Program-made: the position numbers and the translations under genes
The notes under the pieces: model-generated
What the model saw: the letters and a program-made list of their open reading frames with translations, nothing else
The model's database searches: none
What the model was told of the DNA's origin: nothing
From: Trema orientale
Lineage: Eukaryota > Streptophyta > Magnoliopsida > Rosales > Cannabaceae
DNA length: 64,000 nt
Direction of reading: 5' to 3'
Assembly: GCA_002914845.1 (NCBI GenBank)
Contig: JXTC01000086.1
Coordinates: forward strand, 358,177-422,176
Shown: positions 46,161-58,296 of the stretch, one piece after another
Layout of the letters: each line of letters opens with the position of its first letter
How positions within the stretch are numbered: position 1 is the first letter of the stretch

Positions 46161-47939
46161 CTAGATCTGTTTTTTTTTTTTTTCCCCATGTTTTAAGCTC
46201 ATTTTATTCTCACCTCCAGCTAGATTAATTAGATTTGTTTATTGTTTTCTTGTATAATTTCTTTCAAAACACATAGTAATGCTACAGAAATTTTTGAAGC
46301 GTTTACTTGAATAGTTGAATTGTTCAGTTGCTGGATGAGAAAGGCTGCCATACTGAAATTAATCATAAACCAAAAAAAAAAACCAATACACATATTACAA
46401 TAAAATTAATAATAACATGTTCACAGAATTTAAATTTAATTCCTACAACCTTCACCTTAAAAACAGATTTAGGAATATTTTTCGGCTCTTTGCATAGAGT
46501 CGAGGAAATTTCAACATTTCCTCGTTTGACTGATGCAATATCATTAAAGACTTTATCAGGACGCCTTGTATTGTTGTGTCTCTTTTGTTTGTGTCTGCTC
46601 CATCAACCAAATTATCACAGTTCCTATCGATGTCAACTACTCCAAAACTGTGTGATGCTAGAGCTCCAACTCCAACCAATCCAACTACATTGTTTTGTTT
46701 CTCTTTCGTACCTCCAATATTTGAATTAACACCAGAGAGATCTTCTTCTTTTTCTCTTATTACTTTTTTAAACATACCACACTGTTGTTGAATAAAAGTA
46801 GCCGATTTCTTTGATTCAAACAATAAATCTAATACTCGTTTCTGAAAATTTCTTCTCTCCTCATCCCTCTTTTAATTTTCCTGCTTTAATGCCTAAATTT
46901 CATACTCAAGCAAATGAGTCTGATTAAGTACTTCATGGTAATCATTGTCTATTCCATTGCTTCATCCATTATAACTGTACAATATTTGTGTAACAATTTT
47001 GACTTACCATTAAAGAAAAAAAGTAATTAAATATCAAAGAATTTATCCTACGATGCAATTAGGAGGGCCACTGAGTTCTTGAACTCCTCAAGTGCTTTAT
47101 CATATATACCTTACACAAGCAATATATGATCACAAAATCATACCTCTAAGCTCAATTCAGATTCGACTAAAATATTGGGAATAGACGAACTTTTTGTACA
47201 TTTCCTAAAATAAAATAAAAAAATAATTCCCTGATCCCAAAAAGAAGCTGATAAAATTCTATACTATTTTTGAGCTATTTTAATATACAACAATAAAATT
47301 TGAAAAAATAATATAAAGAACCTAGATATGACGTAAACTCTTTTTTTTTTTAGTTGTAAAGAAAAAATAATAGAAACCCTAGGACGAAATAATAAGTATG
47401 ATACCTGAAACCAAGAGAAGAGATGATTGAATTCGAAAAAACACGAAGAACACTGGGATATACGAATGAAAAAAAAGTTATGGGGGAGAAATGTAGAGGA
47501 GAAATGGTGAAAGCCTATAGGAAAGAATCATTCAAAGATCGTGTAGTTTTTTTTTTTTTTTGGAGTGAAATTGTGTTTTTTTTCCCCTTTGAAGATATCG
47601 TGCGTATTTTTTTATAAAATCATGGGTTAATTATTTTTACAGATCGTGTGTATATTTTTATTATTTCAAAAATAAAAATCCTAAAAATTAGGAAGGCTAT
47701 ATGATATGTTATTGTGTGGTAGTAAGCATATTATATAATTTGTTTTTTAAAAATAGATCTTTTATAAGCCATCCGATTAGAAAAAATATCCATCCCACAC
47801 ATAAGAGGGTCTTTGCCCCTCTTACACTACAACTCCCCTATATATATATGATGAATTATCGAAAATTTTGAGCCAATCAAGCTTTACTATGAAATGAGGA
47901 TCACAAAGAATTAACAAATACTGTTAGTTGTCACATGTT
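46161..47939. other. AT-rich DNA with one coding-like stretch, otherwise nothing seen
   Basis: See the hypothetical frame at 46452-46940. The remainder has poly-A/T tracts and no recognisable protein, repeats or terminal ends. Confidence 0.4.
46452..46940 (-). pseudogene. Hypothetical coiled-coil C-terminal fragment
   Basis: A 123-codon open stretch (46823-46452) begins FESKKSATFIQQQCGMFKKV. Upstream, with one or two stops, the same frame reads LEYEI, ALKQEN, KRDEERRNFQKRVLDLL, which looks like a charged coiled coil. It resembles the tail of transposon-encoded Myb/SANT-type proteins in style only; I do not recognise the family. Lack of an intact 5' part argues for a relic. Confidence 0.3.
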
Positions 47940-49019
47940 AATTCTATAAAATTAGAGTTATCTAGTATTAATTGGCCTTAAGTTTTGCTATATTCTTATT
48001 TAATTAAGTTGTTTCAAGTATTTTTCTTATTGTTTTGATGTTTTATTTGTTTATGTTAATAGGAGAATAAAACAAAGGTGTTTGATACATAATGAGATGA
48101 ATTTGTGCCTCCCAAATAGATCTTTTAAATATTAAAATTAAAGTTGAATCCGATACGGTCGTAACGCAACGAAAATGAAACAAATCGGAGCTCAAATGAA
48201 GAAATGGCTTACCCAGGAAGCCGAGACGCCAAACCAGCGGAAAATTGGCGCCACAGTGCCAAAAGTGGCGCCGCAGCGCCAACTCTCATGAAATTCTGGT
48301 GCTGCGGCACCACCCTTTGAGTCCTGAGTCAATAATTGACGGTCGAGATCAACTTTTTGACATTCCAAAGGTCCAGATTTGGCCTGCCCTAGGTTTGCAC
48401 GAGCCACCTCTTTAAAACCTATCTTTGGGGTTGAAAGAGGCATGTTGGGATAGAAAGAAAGAGAGAGTAGTAGCCCTGGAATGAGAGGAAGAACAGGAAG
48501 AAGAAGATGAAGACATGCTCCATCTAACTCTATTTCTTGATTTCCTCCACAATATCAACATCAACATCATAGTTTGTTCTTAGCTTTATCTCTTTATTTT
48601 CTTGTGAGTTTTTCTTTATATTTTCTATATTTAGAGAGTAGTATAGTTGAGAGCAAATCCTAAAGAGAGGATTCAAGGGAGTAAGAACCAAGCTGAGAGA
48701 AGGAGCTTGACAACCTCCATGAACACCTTCAAGCTTTTCTAAGGGGGAGTTCTTTAACTTTTCTCTCTTTGATTTTGTATTTCTTGAATTCATTGATTAT
48801 AATGTTATTGTTCTCAATTTATATTATAAACTAAATCTTTCTTTGTCTAGTTTTACTATATGAACCAACCTTGTATCTTTTGTTTATTTATTTCTCTCCT
48901 CTTTCATTAATCTAATCCATTATTGAGTTATTTATTTTACCTTATGCTTATTGCTTCTACTTAATTGATCACTAAATAGATTGTTGAGTGAAACCTTTAT
49001 GAACTTGGGAAAGGGAATT

Positions 49020-50299
49020 TGCTGGTGTTTACTGGAATAAATTTCTGGAAAATATTTTCATAAAATCATTTCAAGAACACCATAGTTTTGTAAAATCAAG
49101 AGACGCAGCGGAATTGGTCGTTTAAATTTTTTCTTTTTACAAAACGTTTCGGATCGTGATCTAACATAGATTAACTCTTGATCTAGACAAGAATAATACC
49201 CGGATTCGCTCCACAACCTTCTCGTCTTCCCGTCTATTCTCGAAAGTCGTTTGATTGATCCGGTGAGTGGTCACTTTCTTGATTCCCAACAAAAGGATCA
49301 GCAGAAGAACAAGAAGACAATCTTCTCGAACCGATTTCTCCGGGATGGCCAAAAAACACAAAGGATGATGAACCCTAGTGCTAGCCAATTTTTTCTTCTC
49401 CTTTTTCTCTCTATTATGCGTGTAACACTCTCTTCCAAAGGGGGTGTTTTTCGTGTAGTTCATATTATATGTAGTTAGAGAACTTTTATCTTAACTATAG
49501 AGAGATTAGTAAACCCTAATGGGTTTATTGGGCTTGTTGGGCTCAACTGATCATCAAATAACTATTGGGCTTTAATTTGAGCTNNNNNNNNNNNNNNNNN
49601 GTTTATATTATCCAAGTACTTGAAAAAACTCAAAGTGACATTATATGCATAGTGTCTATTATGAGAAACGTTCTACACATTTTATATACCTTATCTTCCA
49701 AGATACTGGAGTTTGAACCATAAATTGGAACTAGTCCTTTAGTAACTCAAGAAGACAAAATACATAAAACCAAGTTCGTTAATCACTAGGATTAAGGTCT
49801 TCTACAATAGTGCTAGATTAGTGAAATTAGAAATTTGAGTTACGGCACTTAACCTCAAATTCTAATTCACTAGGTCCTATTCGATGCTGTTATAACTTTC
49901 TTATAACACACTAGTGTTTCTATCCGAAGACTCACTTTGATAATTAGAGACTTCATTAATTAAATAGACAACACTACATTCTATGGCATAGTAAAGTATT
50001 CCATCTTCAATATGCAGAATGCGAACAATTTAATTTAGACATAATGAAATAAAGAATATAATGTCTTCCACATATGAACTCTTCATACGAATAATTCTTT
50101 ATTACTCATTTCATGTCTTTGAATCTTTTATATGTTTGCATAAAATAAACATACACATCACATGTATATCAATGGGACATAAATGAAGTAGAAATTCATA
50201 ACATGAAATTTATTAATAATAAATAAATACTAAATAATCTAATAAATATTATTTATAATGTCTAAATAATAAACTGCTTTATAGAACATTATTCCAACA
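49020..50299 (-). repeat. Solo LTR of a copia-like element, perfect 5 bp target duplication
   Basis: On the minus strand it starts TGTTGGAATAATG and ends CCAGTAAACACCAGCA, flanked by GAATT at 49015-49019 and 50300-50304. No internal coding sequence is present, so it is a solo LTR of about 1.28 kb including a 17-N gap. It lies inside a larger LTR. Confidence 0.8.
49584..49600. other. Assembly gap (17 N)
   Basis: Run of 17 N inside the solo LTR. Confidence 1.
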
Positions 50300-50860
50300 G
50301 AATTTAGGTTCGGACATAGGTAGAATAACATAAGATCACCTAATGTGGGATGAGTTTGCATAGAATAGGAATATACCTATGTGACTTGTGCAACCTTTGT
50401 GTGAGAATAACTAAAGTTAATGAATCTAGCAATTTATGTTAGGAGTAACATATTAGCTTGTCTGGATATTTTCACTTATATCTTAGAAAAGAGTTTGTGA
50501 ATATATTTGAATTCTCGGTTGACAACTCTAATGGATTAATTAATTTAAGAGGGAAATTGGGAGATTGTGTGTTTAAAGTATGGTTGGGAAATTAGTAAAT
50601 CTAGACATTTTTTTTATTGTTTATCTTTTATTCATTTTGCATGCTAGTTTAATTGCTTTATTTTATTTCTCTAAAAACTATATTTCGGTTGTTTGGATAA
50701 GGTTAGGATTGACCAATTTTAATACTTAGCTTAAACTTAGTAATTAATTCTCGTGGGTTCGATACTTTAACTCCTAAATCTATATTACTTGTGAATGTGT
50801 GTACTTGCACAAGAGTGTGTGAGTATAACTTAGAGTTGCATATTTCAACCAACATCACAC

Positions 50861-51644
50861 AGTCAAAACCTATTGTTGAATTTTATTTTTCATTTTTATT
50901 CACACATGTGTCCTTCGTAAAAAGAAAAATTTAGATTTTGTTGAATGCCCACTTTAGAATTTTAATTTCAAATAATATGATACTTGAACTACATATAAAT
51001 GAAAACTTAATTTCTATTGATCAATAGGGGTTCATTTGTAATAGAAAACGACTGCCTTGTTTTTTATGGATCAATTATTTAATATTTCATTGATGGACAA
51101 TCCGGAGAACTAGTTAAAACTTCTTCAAAATTAAAGTAACCACTAATAACAAGAAAAACAACAACAATATTTTAAAAAAAAAAAATTAAAAGCAGAACAA
51201 CAACAATAAAGGCTAAAGGATATCACTAAATAAAAGGGGAGAAAAATAGCTACACAATTTTCAACCATTCAAAGTAATTTGGTGACCCGAAGTTCACCGT
51301 ATTAAGATTGTAATATTTTTCTTCTAACAAGAGAACTTTCTGGTCTCTATCATTGTCACACCAAATTTATAATTAACAACTCGGCATCATTTAAAAGAAA
51401 AAACAAAAAAAAAACATTAGACAAAAGTTTAGATTGGTATTTTTACAAGTAAAAACGAAAAAAAAAAATGTAGTTTACTAAATTACAAAAACTATCGAGA
51501 GAGTAATGATAAGCTTTGAAAAGGATGGTCAATGGTTTGACCGGGACCAGCGACGACCAAATTAGTGTCGTACGGATCAGTGTAGGGCTGTAGGCGGCGT
51601 GGCGAGTGGGCCTGTGGCTGGCTATCATGAAGAAGTGGGACCCT
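50861..51644. other. Intergenic DNA, no gene seen
   Basis: AT-rich with AACAACAACAA tracts near 51145-51210. No supported feature. Confidence 0.5.
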
Positions 51645-51653
51645 CATAATTTA

Positions 51654-52578
51654 GAGTTAATGGCACCATTAGTCTCCACCCTATGATCATTTTGGCACAT
51701 TGGTCCTTAACCTTTTTTATTGGCATTTAAGTCCTAAACGTTTGTTTTTTTGGCACCATTGGTCTTTTTGGCATATTCTATCCAAGATTCCGTTAAAATT
51801 TATTTGAATGAGAGAAATTTTACACCATTGATCTCGAATTTTTAATTGTTTAACAATTCGGTCCATAAATTTTTTTTTTGGTATTCATATGTCCGATTAA
51901 CAATAATGCATTCGTCAATATTTCAGAAAACTAAAATTCAAAGACGGATATAAAACAAACAGTTCATTTAAAAACCAAATTCAAAAAAGAAAAAATTATA
52001 CTAATAAACCTTAGTTTATATCAAATTATAGTAACTTTATGAATAAAAAATAATTATCTTATCATTTTTAAAACTAAAAAAAATTTGCATACAGTCATAC
52101 ATGCTTTTACACTAGTCAAATTTGACTGAAAATTTACTACATCCATTAAATATTCATGTAATTATGAATGGTTATTCTAAAAAATTAATTAACTATTTGC
52201 AGCAAATAAGCCCGAAAAGTTTTATAGTTTTCTATTAAATATTCATTTCTTTATGTAATTGCATCTGTCAATCTTTCGAAAAATTAATTTTTTAGAATTT
52301 TAATTTTCTGAAAGATTGACAGATGAAATATTGTTAATCGGAAATATGAATACCAAAAAAAAAATTATAGATCAAATTGTTAAACAATTAAAAATTCGAG
52401 ATCAATGGTGTAAAATTTCTCTTATTCAAATAAATTTTAACGGAATCTTGGATGGAATATGCCAAAAGGACTAATGGTACCAAAAAACCAAACGTTTAGG
52501 ACTTAAATACCACAAAAAAAGTTCAGGACCAATATGCCAAAATGATCATAGGTTGGGGACCAATAGTGCCATTAACCC
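51654..52578. mobile_element. Foldback-type element with ~330 bp arms, perfect 9 bp target duplication
   Basis: Nearly the whole 925 bp can fold: arms at 51654-51985 and 52245-52578 are inverted copies (GTTAATGGCACCATTAGTC and GACCAATAGTGCCATTAAC). Flanks are CATAATTTA at 51645-51653 and 52579-52587. The 9 bp duplication suggests a Mutator relative. A second small palindrome (CTGTCAATCTTTC / GAAAGATTGACAG) lies inside at 52265-52323. Confidence 0.88.
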
Positions 52579-52943
52579 CATAATTTAACATAGAATATTG
52601 GGTTGAATAGCAAAATGTCCATTTTTCGGCCCAAAAGATGGTAGATGTACAGGCTCTAAAACTTATACCTATATATCCAACTTATTGATCCGTTGAAAAA
52701 CTATATCGAAACTATCTCTCAGCCAACTAAGAAGCCCATGCTCTCTCGTTCCAAAATTCCAATAAGAAGTTTCGCTTGTCCCCATTAATTTTTCACCATT
52801 TTCTCTCTTTCTTAATCAAGATTCGACGAAAATTCAGTTCAGATTTTCTTTCTCTATGAAAATCATCTCTCCAAGAAAAACATCCCTCTAGAAAATCTTC
52901 TCTCCAGAAAATCACGAAAGAGCCCTCTCTCTTCTTCTTCTTC

Positions 52944-52947
<4 letters not shown>

Positions 52948-52979
<32 letters not shown>
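52948..52979. repeat. (CT)n microsatellite in the left MULE arm
   Basis: Pure CT run. The mirrored (GA)n tract is at 56190-56211 in the right arm, as expected for inverted arms. Confidence 0.9.
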
Positions 52980-52984
<5 letters not shown>

Positions 52985-53377
52985 CCTATATATATTTCAC
53001 ATTTTCTTTTTTCTAGTGCCACGGTTCTTGTTTCTGGATGTTTTCTTCTTCTCTGGCGGTGTCTTCTCATCCGATATTACGAAATATATCGATTGAGGTA
53101 TGATTTTCTTTGAATTTTTCTAAGTTAGTTTCTTGATTGAATTGGAGATTTTGGTTTTTATTGCTAATTTGTGTTTCTGTTATGATAAACTTTTTGTATA
53201 ATCTTGTTTTTGTTAGTGTTTAGTGGTTATTTGTATATTTCTATGTTTTTTTGAATTATTTTTCGCAATTTAAAATTTTTTTTATTTGGTTCATATATTT
53301 TTAGTCGTGGTATATAAGATTTTTGTAGGGGTATATGGTTTTCCTATTCTATAGATATTGTTGATAAATATGTTCAG

Positions 53378-54060
53378 TTGTTTGGTTCATATATTTGTGC
53401 TCATAGTATATATAATTTCTGTGATGGTATATTGTATCTATGTTTTGTGATTATTATATATTCAATATTTTGTTGTTTGGTTTATATATTTCTAGTTGTG
53501 GTATATATGATTTTTGTGATGGTATATGATTTTTTTTTCTGGTTTAGGGGTGTTGTAGAGTACATAGTTAGTATTTTATGTTTGATTCATGTATTTCTTA
53601 TTGTGGTATGTAGGATTTTTATTGTGGTATATGTTTTTTTCCCTAGTTAATCTTGATGAACATATTAAGTATTTTGCTGCTTGGTTCATATATTAGTCAA
53701 ATTAGTTTTCAATATAGGTTTATTAGTTAAATTATGTTGATTCAATGTTAAATTCTTCTAGTAGTTCATAAGTTTATACATGTGATTGATAATTTTATGT
53801 GTAGTTCATAAGTTCATATGTGCAATTCATAATTTTATTTATGTAGTTTATAAGTTTAGAAGGTTTTACTTGCTGATATATAAGTTTAACTGGTTTATAT
53901 TTTTTACTTGTTGGTTCATATTTTTTACTTATCAGTTCAAACATTTTTCCTACTGGTATATAAGTTCAAGTAATTCATTTTTTCTCTTTACTCGTTCATA
54001 CTTTTTTCTTAATGGTTCATACTTTTTGTTTTTAAACTGTATATACAAGTTTATACTTTT
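53378..54060. repeat. Short tandem-like repeats in left MULE arm
   Basis: Variants of GGTTCATATATTTCTAGTTG and GTGGTATATATGATTTTTGT alternate many times, then GGTTCATA alone. The open frame here is a by-product of TA/TG-rich repeats, not a gene. Confidence 0.7.
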
Positions 54061-54689
54061 TTTTTATTGACAAATTTAAGTTAATATTTTCATGTGCTTT
54101 CACAAATTGTACTATATGAAATGATATGCAATCATAGTATATGTTGTTTATACTAATTTGAATATGCTATTTTGAGGATACTTTTGAAATATTATTACAC
54201 TTCTAACTCTTTTTCTTCTTCTTGTTATACTGATAAAACGACATATGAATTAACATGCTAGAATGATGGGATCTGTCTATGGTTTATAACGCCATTTGAC
54301 TGGTTCATAAATGTTCATAGATTATGTGTTCAATTCATATATTCACAAACTTATGTACATATCAGGTTCATAGAATTATTTGAGTGGTTCATAAACTTAC
54401 ATGTGTGGTTTATATATTGTGTACATAAAAATAAAATAAAATACGTACATGAATTTATAAACAAGGTACAAAATTCATAAACTATTCTATTTGAACAATT
54501 CTTGCTTGTATACTTCTTAATACATATTACATGATACGTATATATTCTGAAATATTATTTATCAAAATAAATGAACAGTGGTTAAAAAACAATGAACAAG
54601 TGAGAATAAATCGAAAACTATAGCAATAATGAATTGGTATAAAATACTATTTAACAAAAAAAAGCTACTACACTCTAGCAACAAGAACC

Positions 54690-54905
54690 TAATGATCGAT
54701 CATGAGTTTTCATCTTCTTTGAAACACTTTCGCAATTCCACATTGATCGAATTCTTGAAAGTTTTTCTATTGTGGCCGTATTGCTTGCACCAACCATATT
54801 ACACTTGTTTCTTCTGAAACTCATCAGTAGAGAGGATTCGCTTTTTTTTTTTTTTGGCCTACCAATACTAGCTTTCTCAATAATAAGTGGAAGAACAACT
54901 TGCTC
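54690..54905 (-). pseudogene. MULE transposase C-terminal zinc-knuckle remnant
   Basis: Minus-strand frame reads LPLIIEKASIGRPKKKKRIL, then a stop, then YGWCKQYGHNRKTFKNS. MuDR-like transposases end with PGRPKKxR followed by C-x2-C-x4-H-x4-C; here the second Cys and the His remain, and the first and last Cys are Tyr and Phe. It supports the MULE assignment and shows the element is dead. Confidence 0.65.
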
Positions 54906-56189
54906 TCAATGAACAACCCCAATCACCTTGACTTCGCACTAGATGAAAAACCTCGCTATAAAGAAAATGAGCTAGGTACATGATTCTAAAGATAATATAA
55001 ATAAGTATATAAACCACAGCTAAAAGGGGTCATCCAGATATTATTCCAAAAAATAAAGGAGGTACATCATTATACATACAATGTTCGCAAACATATTAAT
55101 CATAACAAAAAGCATAGAAATCAAACACAAAGTACTAAACATGATCAACAACACTATACCATGATAAAAAAAATATACCACAATAAAAGTCATATATATA
55201 TATATCACATCCAGAAATATATAAACCAAACTAATATCATATACCACCTCAAAAATCCTATATAATAAGTCCAAAAATTTATGAACCAAAAAAAAAAAAA
55301 ATACTTAACATGTTTGTAAACAAAAACTAGAAAACAGAAACACCATATACCAGCATAAAAAATACATATACCGCGACAAAAAATTCATAAATAAGACTAA
55401 AATAGTGAGCATCTTTAGCAACAAAAAATAATAAACATAAATGCCATATACCACTGCAAAAAACATATATACCACGACATAAAATTCATGAACCATTACC
55501 AATTAACAAAAGTAATTCAAAAAATCATATGCCACAATCAAAAATACCTTATGCTACCTTAAAAATTAAATATATCATAATAAAAAATACATGAACCAAA
55601 TAAGAAAATACCTAATATGTTCATAAACAAAAACTAGATTAAAAAAATACTATATACCATCCTAAAAATCACATAAACTTCGACAAAGAATTTATGAACC
55701 AAACTAAAATAGTGAACATCTTCAGCAATAAAAAGCAATGAACAGTAATACCATATACTACTACAAAAAACCTATGTATCACGACACAAAATTCATGAAC
55801 CAGTATCAATTACAAAAAATAATTCGAAAACACATAGAATAACATAAATAAATATTAATTAATGACAAAAAACAAGATTATACAAGAAATTAAGAGTACA
55901 TGCAAAACAAATTAGTAATGAAAATCAAAAGCCCCAAAATAAGACACAATACAATAAATCAAAATCAAAATAAAAACTCATATCAACAACACAATACATA
56001 TCTTCAAAGATGAAAGAATAAATCTGTTAAAAGCGCTGCAGGAGAAGAACCTCAAAACACTGGAAAACATGAAAAACTTCGTCAGAGAAAAACCTCAAAA
56101 CGCCGGAAAACTTGAAAAATTTCATCAGAAATTCGTCAAAAAATTGATCAAAATGAGAGAGATAGAGAGAGAGAACGACGGAGAAAGAG

Positions 56190-56211
56190 TGAGAGAGAGA
56201 GAGAGAGAGAA
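56190..56211. repeat. (GA)n microsatellite in the right MULE arm
   Basis: Purine tract, complement of the (CT)n at 52948-52979. A poly-G run follows at about 56286-56299. Confidence 0.85.
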
Positions 56212-56687
56212 AGGGAGAGACCAACGAGAGCGCAACTGAGCAAGAGAGAGAGAGAACGATAAAAAAAGAAGAGCAAAAGGGAGGAAGGGGGGGGGGGGGA
56301 ACTCAGTTCAGATAGAGAAAGGGCAAAAAGAGAAATAAAAAGACAACTTTAAATAATATAGACTTTTAGCTATAAGATTTAAAAGTTGGACACCCATTTA
56401 AAACAAATTAAAATAGTGGTCACCCACCACATTATCTCTAGAATATTGGTTAATATGGCATTGGTCGGACTGCTATTCAGCCCGAGCTTGGTGGATCGTG
56501 GGATTCATCATGGGCCATGTAAGTCACTAACATTGGGCCATGTAAGTCGCTAATATTGGGCCACGTGCTCCATTTGCCACATGGATTTTTTTATAAAAAA
56601 AAGTTGTGTATTTCCCGTACTTTTTTTTTTCTTTTTTTTTTTTTGGGGTAGCCTTTGACTTTCTTCTGCAGATAACTTTTCCCTTCT

Positions 56688-57020
56688 ATGGTGGAATTGG
56701 CATTTAAGAAAAGTTGGAAGAGTGTTTTTCTTGGCGCTTGTCTCAACGTAATCAAGGCTATAAACGGAGACTCAGGAACAATTTCTTGGGAAGCAGACAA
56801 TTATATTTCAGTTGTGAAGAATCTAACCCATAATTTTGATCTGGTTGTTTTTAACTGGATTCCTAGAAGCTGTAAAATTGTTGCTCATCACGTGTGCAGA
56901 TTAGGTCTCTTTGAATCTTTTTGTAAATATGCTACTTCAGATTTTTTATCCAACTCAGTGGGTTCTGAATCTTTAAGTGAGTGGAAAATGATATTTTTGT
57001 ATCCTTCAAGTTTTGTATAG
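56688..57020 (+). pseudogene. RNase H-like (RVT_3) domain fragment
   Basis: A 110-codon open frame with AINGDSGTISWEADNYIS, then FNWIPRSCKIVAHHVCRLGL. The WIPR(S/x)xNxxAH segment with terminal His is typical of the plant RNase H-like domain found at the C-terminus of LINE-type polyproteins and in stand-alone genes. The N-terminal catalytic part (GxxxD) is not visible upstream. An AG (CTGCAG) precedes the frame, so an exon of a small gene is an alternative. Confidence 0.55.
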
Positions 57021-58296
57021 TAACAGCTTTTCAAAAAAATAAAATAAAATAAACTTTTCATTTTCATCAATTAAAAAAAAAAAAGGGAAGGTTCTCACTT
57101 CTCAGATAAAAGAAATTTATTCTTTTAGGAATCAAGAAAAAACAAATTAAATCTGATTTTTTGCAGATATGTTTTTACATATTTTTTGGTTGAAACTTTA
57201 ATAACAAGGAAGTTTGGGGCGAGGTTTTAAACTCCCACCAAACCTTTTTTAGCTCAGTAGCGGCGGTTTTCGACTTAGAGCAGCAGGGTGGAATATGTAG
57301 GCGAGAGATCGACTGTGGAAATCGACGAATGGTGGCCTTAGACATAGATGGTCACGACCTGGGTCCGTCGGTTATGGTGTCGGTCTCTCGGGTGCCAAGA
57401 ACTCCCGTGGCATCAAGGCTGCATCGCCAATGGCCATTGTTACCTGAGAAGAAGATAAAGAGGAGATATAGCCAGCGGGGGTAAAGAGAGAGCCAAAAGA
57501 CGGAACATTAAATTGGGAAAGAGAGAGGAGGAAGAAGAAAGCTTTTGAAGGGTAAAATGGTAAAAGATAAAAAGGATAAAAAAATACTTGCTGCTGGAAA
57601 GGAAAAGTGATGTCTCGCTAAATTACGTTTCGAAGTTCTTCTTTTTTTTTAATAAAAAAGATATCTGAATAACGTACGTGGGCCCATCAAAAGGAACACG
57701 TCAGATGCCACTTTGTTCGGGTTAAAAATGACGCTCGGTATGATTAGTATTTTTGCACTGGTTAATATGCTTGCGAGATTAGTTGTCAAATCCATCTTGC
57801 CTTCAATGCCCGTCATTTGTTATACCGAAATATAGAGAGAGACCACAACCGTCTCCTTAATCAGTGAGATTTTTTTCACGGTCCACTCATCTTACCGTCT
57901 TCTCTGTCATTCTCCATGAATCTCCTTTTTGAGCTATAACGAATTAGACGATATAAACAAATCCAACAAAGAGCTGCTTCAAAGCTCCTTTTAATAGATA
58001 TTATAGATTATTTTCTTAGCCTGCATTAAGTTCCTTTTAGTGGATACTATAGACTATGTTCTTAGCCTGCATTAGCTTTTTTTTTTCTCTTCAGGTAATA
58101 GTATTAATCTTACTTATTATTTCATATTTATGAATGTACAACTTTTTGATAATACTTTTATTTCGGTCTCAACACCCTATTTGATTTCAAAGCTTGATTC
58201 CTTGAAAAAAGATAGAAGAAGATTTCATAATTCGAATGAGAATTATGATTATTCTACAGATTTATAATAACTCTTATACAAATATATATATATATA
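57021..58296. other. Intergenic DNA downstream of laccase B, no gene seen
   Basis: 57230-57480 is locally GC-richer (GCGGCGGTTTTCGAC, CATCGCCAATGGCC) without an open frame I trust. A ~53 bp direct duplication (CCTTTTAATAGATATTATAG ... TTCTTAGCCTGCATTA) lies at 57988-58076. Confidence 0.45.

Larger units (their letters stand above)
47940..50860 (+). repeat. Probable Ty3/gypsy (Tat/Athila-like) solo LTR, interrupted
   Basis: No coding sequence, but it has the texture of large plant gypsy LTRs: GCC palindromes near 48245-48315, a promoter-like CCACCTCTTTAAAACC at 48404, purine-rich transcribed start, AAGGGGGAGTTC, and a 3' end with CTCGTGGGTTCGATACTTT and GTACTTGCAC. Exact ends and target duplication were not found. 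It is split by a copia solo LTR. Confidence 0.45.
52602..56438. mobile_element. Decayed MULE with very long inverted arms and 11 bp flanking repeat
   Basis: TAGAATATTGG flanks it at 52591-52601 and 56439-56449. Inside, 52730-54560 and roughly 54950-56330 are inverted, diverged copies (TTGTATAATCTTGTTTTTGT, and repeated GGTTCATATATTTCT / GTGGTATATATGATTTTT units). A transposase zinc-knuckle remnant lies in the centre. The outermost ~100 bp are poorly matched between the two ends. The 11 bp flanks and transposase remnant fit the Mutator superfamily. Confidence 0.7.

Noticed and set aside
48043-48793. Three 80-90-codon minus frames
   Set aside because: They fall in the gypsy-type LTR, disagree in frame and show no domain.
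53378-54070. Two ~90-codon hydrophobic open frames
   Set aside because: They are translations of GGTTCATATA/GTGGTATATA repeats in a MULE arm; mirrored frames occur in the other arm at 55041-55502.
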